9,168 nucleotides of DNA from Candidatus Aminicenantota bacterium (GTDB lineage: Bacteria > Acidobacteriota > Aminicenantia > Aminicenantales > Saccharicenantaceae), in the NCBI GenBank assembly GCA_011048485.1, contig DSDX01000328.1:1-9168 (forward strand). Direction: 5' to 3'. Under the pieces are notes generated by a model. The model was given only the letters and a program-made list of their open reading frames with translations, ran no database searches and had not been told where the DNA came from. Shown here piece by piece: positions 5,332-9,168 of the stretch. Both the position numbers and the translations under genes were made by a program. Positions within the stretch are counted from its first letter, which is position 1, and each line of letters opens with the position of its first letter.

Positions 5332-8300
5332 ATGGCCGTCAGATGCCCGAAATGCCACACCGACAATCCCGACGCCCTCAAGTATTGCGGGGAATGCGGA
5401 ACCCGGCTTCCCGACGCCGGGCACGTCCAGGTCACGAAGACCGTCGAAACACCCAAGGAAGAGCTGACCACGGGCTCCACGTTCGCAGGGCGCTATCAGA
5501 TCATCGAGGAGCTGGGCCGCGGCGGCATGGGCCGGGTCTACAAGGCCAACGACACCGAGATCAAGGAGAAGGTGGCCCTCAAGCTCATCAAGCCGGAGAT
5601 CGCGACGGACGAGAGGACGATCGAGCGGTTCCAGAACGAGCTGAGGTTCGCCCGGAAGATCAGGCACAGGAACGTCTGCCAGATGTACGACCTCAACCGG
5701 GACAAGGGGACCTCCTACATCACCATGGAGTACGTGGAGGGAGAGAACCTCAAGGACATGATCCGGATGAGCGGCCAGCTGGGCGTGGGGACGGCCGTCT
5801 CCGTGGCCAAGCAGGTCTGCGAAGGGTTGGAGGAAGCCCACAAGCTCGGGGTCATTCACAGGGACTTGAAACCCGGGAACATCATGATCGACAGGGACGG
5901 CCGCGTCCGCATCATGGACTTCGGCATCGCCCGCTCCCTCAGGGACAAGGGCATCACCGGCGCGGGCGTGATGATCGGGACCCCGGAATACATGTCGCCG
6001 GAGCAGGTGGAGGGGAAGGAGACCGACCAGCGGTCGGACATCTATTCGCTGGGCATCATCCTCTATGAGATGGTGACGGGAAAAGTGCCCTTCGAGGGCG
6101 ACACCGCCCTCGCCGTCGGGATGAAGCACAAGGGCGAGACGCCCAGGCCGCCCCGGCAGCTGAACGCGCAGGTCCCGGACGAGCTGGACCGGGCCATACT
6201 CCGGTGCCTGGAAAAGGACAAGGAGAAAAGATACCAGAGCGCGGGAGAGCTCCTCGCCGACCTGGCGAATATCGAGAAGGGCCTTCCGACGACGGCACGG
6301 GTCGTCAGGGAGAGAAAACCGCTCACGTCCCGTGAGATCACCGTGACGCTCGGCGTTCGCAAGCTCATCGTCCCCGCCGTCGTCCTTGTCGCGGTTGTCC
6401 TTGTCGGGCTTCTGGTCTGGCATCCTTGGTCGAAGAACGGTGCCGTTCCGTTGCCCCCTTCGGACAAGCCGTCCCTGGCCGTGATGTATTTCGAGAACAA
6501 CACGGGGGATGAGAGCCTCGATCACTGGAGAAAGGGCATCTCGGACCTCCTGATCACGGATCTGACCCAATCCAAGCATCTGAAAGTGCTGGGAGGGGAC
6601 CGGCTGTTCGATATCCTGGGCCAGATGGGTCAGCTCGGAGCCAGGAGCTATTCTTCGGACGTCCTGAGGGGCGTAGCGTCCCAAGGAGGCGTGAATCACA
6701 TCGCCCGGGGAAGCTATACCAAGGCCGGGGACATTCTCCGGATCGACATGGTCGTGCAGAACGCGGAGACAGGGGAGCCCGTCGCCACCCGAAGGGTCGA
6801 AGGGAAAGGCGAGGAGGCCATCTTCGCCATGGTGGACGAGCTGACGACATGGACCAAGGAGAGCTTGCGGCTCTCCGCGCAGCAGATCGCCGGCGACCTG
6901 GACAGGCGGATCGCGTCGGCGACGACCTCCTCTCCCGAAGCGTTCAAGTTCTATGCGGAAGGGCACGAGCTCTTCCGAGAGAGGGAATTTCAGCAGAGCA
7001 TTGAATCTTTGGAAAAAGCCATCGCGCTCGATCCCGGGTTTGCCATGGCTTACAGGAAAATGGGCGTGGCTTGCGGCAATATCGGCAAAAGAGATGAACA
7101 GATCAAGTACCTGAAGAAAGCCCTGGAATTGAGCGACAGGCTCACAGACAGGGAAAGGCTCGTCATCCAGGGAAGCTATTTCGGTTCTTCAGAACCCACC
7201 TACGGACAAGCCATCGAAGCTTATGAGGAATTGGTCTCCCTTTATCCTGAGTCCGGCGAAGCCGTCACGGCCCATATCAATTTGGGGATTTTGTACTCGG
7301 CCACAGAAAATCTCGATAAAGCCATCGAACACACCGACGCGGGCATTAGGAGCGATAACGATTTTCGATCCTCCTACACCAATCAGGCCAGTTACCATAT
7401 GACAAAAGGTGACTATTCAAAGGCCCAAAAAATACTCGCCGATACCATCAGCCGCTATCCGGATTATGTCGATGCGCACTGGATCCTGGCCAGAGTCTAT
7501 GCCTTTCAGGGGCGATTCGATCAGGCTCTGGCCGAGGTCGACAGGACCGCGGCCATCGCCCCGACTTATACGAAAGCCCAGTTTTATCACATGATGTGGG
7601 ACTTCGAGAAAGCGGAGGAGGGGTACAAAAAATGGCTGGATCAGGTCTCTCCAAGCACTCACTTGCAGGCCAGAGAGCGGCTCTCCTATTTGTATCGGAC
7701 GCTGGGCAAGTTCGATGAAGCGAAGGATCAGATCCTCCTGGGTATCAAGGCGGCCGAAAGCCAGAAGAACGACGGGTACCTCGATGTGTTCAATTACCAG
7801 TTGGCTTACCTCAATCTTGTAGCTGGAAACCAGGATGAGGCAAGGGAAGCCGTGAAGAAAATCGGGATTACCGACTCTCTCGAGATGACTAATAGATTCT
7901 ATGACCTGGAGCTTAGGGGCTGGATCCTCGCGGAAATGAGGGAATGGGACAAGGCCCGGAAAACGGCGGAAGAGATCAAAGGCCTGGTCGACGCGGGCCC
8001 GTTCAAAAAGAGGATCAGGCACTATGAGTTCGTGAGGGGCGTGATCGATCTTAAAACGAAGAAATATGCCGGCGCCATCGAGTCTTTTAAAAAGGCGGTG
8101 TCCCTGCTACCCCATCCGGTTGGATTCATAACGGATGACGGCCTCTATAGGTATTTCCTGGCTATGGCGTATCAAGAATCCGGCGATCTGCGGATGGCGA
8201 GAGAGGAATTCGAAGGGCTGGTCGGATTCATCCCCGGAAGGAATACCTACGGGGACCTCTACGCGGAGAGCTATTACAAACTGGGCCAGATCTACGAGCG

Positions 8301-8424
8301 CCTGGGGGACCGGGCCAAGGCCGTCGCGAACTACGAGAGATTCCTCGACCTGTGGAAAGACGCCGACCCGGGCCTCCCCGAAGTCGAGAGAGCCAGAACC
8401 AGCCTGTCGAAGCTGAGGACCTAG
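5332..8424 (+). CDS. Kinase 3: membrane-anchored zinc-ribbon Ser/Thr protein kinase with TolB-like/TPR sensor region
   Basis: Predicted transmembrane protein kinase of 1030 residues. The ATG gives MAVRCPKC, with zinc-ribbon Cys5, 8, 19 and 22. The kinase domain (about 55-320) has the glycine loop GRGGMG (62-67), Lys84, HRD (176-178), DFG (196-198) and IGTPEYMSPEQ, so it should be active. One hydrophobic helix follows (about 345-363, LIVPAVVLVAVVLVGLLVW), preceded by Arg and Lys, which predicts the kinase inside and the remainder outside the cytoplasmic membrane. The outer part has a divergent TolB-like domain (about 380-500, opening LAVMYFENNTGDESLDHWRK) and a long TPR array (about 537-1025) ending in YERFLDLWKDADPGLPEVER. 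This order is typical of kinases I recall from Aminicenantes-like genomes. The TPR part is visibly poorer in GC than the kinase part. The stop codon shares CTAG with the stop of the convergent peptidase gene. The signal and targets are unknown. Confidence 0.92.
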   Translation: MAVRCPKCHTDNPDALKYCGECGTRLPDAGHVQVTKTVETPKEELTTGSTFAGRYQIIEELGRGGMGRVYKANDTEIKEKVALKLIKPEIATDERTIERFQNELRFARKIRHRNVCQMYDLNRDKGTSYITMEYVEGENLKDMIRMSGQLGVGTAVSVAKQVCEGLEEAHKLGVIHRDLKPGNIMIDRDGRVRIMDFGIARSLRDKGITGAGVMIGTPEYMSPEQVEGKETDQRSDIYSLGIILYEMVTGKVPFEGDTALAVGMKHKGETPRPPRQLNAQVPDELDRAILRCLEKDKEKRYQSAGELLADLANIEKGLPTTARVVRERKPLTSREITVTLGVRKLIVPAVVLVAVVLVGLLVWHPWSKNGAVPLPPSDKPSLAVMYFENNTGDESLDHWRKGISDLLITDLTQSKHLKVLGGDRLFDILGQMGQLGARSYSSDVLRGVASQGGVNHIARGSYTKAGDILRIDMVVQNAETGEPVATRRVEGKGEEAIFAMVDELTTWTKESLRLSAQQIAGDLDRRIASATTSSPEAFKFYAEGHELFREREFQQSIESLEKAIALDPGFAMAYRKMGVACGNIGKRDEQIKYLKKALELSDRLTDRERLVIQGSYFGSSEPTYGQAIEAYEELVSLYPESGEAVTAHINLGILYSATENLDKAIEHTDAGIRSDNDFRSSYTNQASYHMTKGDYSKAQKILADTISRYPDYVDAHWILARVYAFQGRFDQALAEVDRTAAIAPTYTKAQFYHMMWDFEKAEEGYKKWLDQVSPSTHLQARERLSYLYRTLGKFDEAKDQILLGIKAAESQKNDGYLDVFNYQLAYLNLVAGNQDEAREAVKKIGITDSLEMTNRFYDLELRGWILAEMREWDKARKTAEEIKGLVDAGPFKKRIRHYEFVRGVIDLKTKKYAGAIESFKKAVSLLPHPVGFITDDGLYRYFLAMAYQESGDLRMAREEFEGLVGFIPGRNTYGDLYAESYYKLGQIYERLGDRAKAVANYERFLDLWKDADPGLPEVERARTSLSKLRT

Positions 8425-8430
8425 TCCAGC
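8412..8430. repeat. Small dyad centred on the shared stop codons of two convergent genes
   Basis: GCT (8412-8414) and GGAC (8417-8420) pair with GTCC (8424-8427) and AGC (8428-8430), leaving a 2-base bulge and a CTA loop. The loop and its edge contain both TAG stop codons. It lacks T-runs on either side, so it is at best a weak or factor-dependent stop for transcription. It is the only candidate structure at this junction. Confidence 0.25.
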
Positions 8431-9168
8431 CCGATGAGCGTCGGCTTCCCCAGGCCCAGGTTCGCCAGAGGCTTCATCTGCGTGGCGGCGTCGCCCACGA
8501 CCAGGTAGATCATCCGGCCGGGATCGATGTAGCGCCGGGCCAGCTCCTTGTGCTGGTCCAGGGTCAGGGCCTTGACGAACGCCTCCTGACGCTTGACATA
8601 ATCGTCGGGGTAGCCGTACAGGGCGATGTCGTTGAGCATCCCCATCAGGCTGCCCAGGGTCTCGAAGCCCAGGGCGTTGGCCTTGATCAGGGCGGACTTG
8701 GTGAAGGCCAGGTCCTCCTCCGAGATCCCCTCCCGGTACTCGAGCATCAGGTCCCTGAAGATCTCGACGGATTCCTTGGTGGCCGTGCCCTGCACTTGGG
8801 ACGAAGCGGCGAACACCCCGGCGTCCCCGTAGCCGGAGAATCCGGTCCGCGCGCCGTAGGTGTAGCCTTTCTCCTCCCGCAGGACCAGGTTCACGAAGCC
8901 GTTGAAGCTGCCGCCCAGCTTGTAGTTCATGACCGTGGCCGGGTGGAAGTCGGGGTCCTTGGGCGACAGCGCTGGATACCCGATGTAGATGACAGATTGC
9001 CTGGCGCCGGGCGTATCCACGAAATAGAGCTCGGAATTCGTCGGCGGTGCGGGAACGGCGTATTCGGGGAAGGCCACGTCCTTGGCCGCCCATTTCGTCT
9101 CCAGGGCCCTGAAAGCGGCCATCGCTTCGTCCTGGGAGATGTCGCCGACGACGGTGATGTGGCTGATC
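8421..9168 (-). CDS. M16-family zinc metallopeptidase, C-terminal part
   Basis: The frame enters from the right edge and ends at TAG (8423-8421), leaving 248 visible residues. They begin ISHITVVGDISQDEAMAAF, which matches the end of an M16 catalytic domain. A proline-containing linker follows, then the second M16 domain: SVIYIGYPALSPKDPDFHPA, YKLGGSFNGFVNLVLREE, and KGYTYGARTGFSGY with the Arg and Tyr typical of this family. It ends YLVVGDAATQMKPLANLGLG, a usual M16 terminus. The HXXEH zinc motif would be in the missing N-terminal part, so activity cannot be judged. Such enzymes degrade or process peptides in a chamber formed by paired domains. Whether the protein is exported, or carries one or two M16 modules, cannot be seen. 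An internal ATG at 9122 is not the start, because homology continues upstream. The gene is convergent with kinase 3 and is likely a separate unit. Confidence 0.9.
   Translation of the reverse strand, partial: ISHITVVGDISQDEAMAAFRALETKWAAKDVAFPEYAVPAPPTNSELYFVDTPGARQSVIYIGYPALSPKDPDFHPATVMNYKLGGSFNGFVNLVLREEKGYTYGARTGFSGYGDAGVFAASSQVQGTATKESVEIFRDLMLEYREGISEEDLAFTKSALIKANALGFETLGSLMGMLNDIALYGYPDDYVKRQEAFVKALTLDQHKELARRYIDPGRMIYLVVGDAATQMKPLANLGLGKPTLIGLD

Noticed and set aside
5128..6966. Long minus-strand open frame of 612 codons opposite kinase 3
   Set aside because: It lies antisense to a well-supported kinase with all catalytic motifs. Its product is low in recognisable motifs and rich in Arg, Leu, Asp and His, as expected from the reverse of GC-rich codons.
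426..8424. One of the three kinases being a pseudokinase or broken gene
   Set aside because: All three keep the glycine loop, ATP-binding Lys, HRD, DFG and SPE motifs, and no frameshift or internal stop is seen.
8107..9093. Minus-strand open frame of 328 codons over the peptidase and kinase 3 end
   Set aside because: It is another frame of the M16 gene and crosses into kinase 3. The frame ending at 8421 has clear M16 motifs, while this one has Gly/Arg-rich low-complexity text.
1..9168. CRISPR array, tRNA or rRNA genes, insertion sequence or prophage
   Set aside because: No regularly spaced repeats, no recognisable RNA gene, and no transposase, integrase or terminal inverted repeats were found in reading the window.

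Overview
The window is GC-rich bacterial DNA dominated by three tandem, same-strand genes for large multidomain serine/threonine protein kinases. Each kinase has the order CX2C-X10-CX2C zinc ribbon, Hanks-type kinase domain, TolB-like domain (third copy more divergent) and TPR repeats. The recurrent wording of these proteins (for example FAGRY-[EQ]-IIEELG, IMDFGIARS and IGTPEYMSPEQ), the high GC content and the kinase expansion resemble what I know from Candidatus Aminicenantes and other Acidobacteriota. That placement is inference from recalled family sequences, not from a search.

Layout. Positions 1-281 (minus) hold the N-terminal part of a small exported protein with a signal peptide. A 144-bp divergent intergenic region follows, with a candidate promoter and overlapping dyads. 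Kinase 1 (426-2789) and kinase 2 (2793-5141) are separated by only 3 bp and form a probable two-gene operon. A 190-bp gap follows, holding a second candidate promoter, an 11-bp direct repeat at 22-bp spacing and a leader hairpin. Kinase 3 (5332-8424) is next and has one transmembrane helix between kinase and sensor parts. The last gene (8421 to beyond 9168, minus) is the C-terminal part of an M16-family zinc metallopeptidase. It converges on kinase 3 and overlaps it by 4 bp, the two TAG stop codons sharing one CTAG.

How it may work together. All three kinases keep the residues needed for catalysis. Kinases 1 and 2 have no membrane segment and should be cytosolic. Kinase 3 should place its TolB-like/TPR part outside the cytoplasmic membrane. 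Domain relationships are discordant: kinase 2 has a kinase domain like kinase 3 but a TolB-like domain like kinase 1, which suggests domain exchange among paralogs. No cognate phosphatase, FHA protein or response regulator is visible, so substrates and signals are unknown. I found no tRNA, rRNA, CRISPR array, insertion sequence or phage gene.
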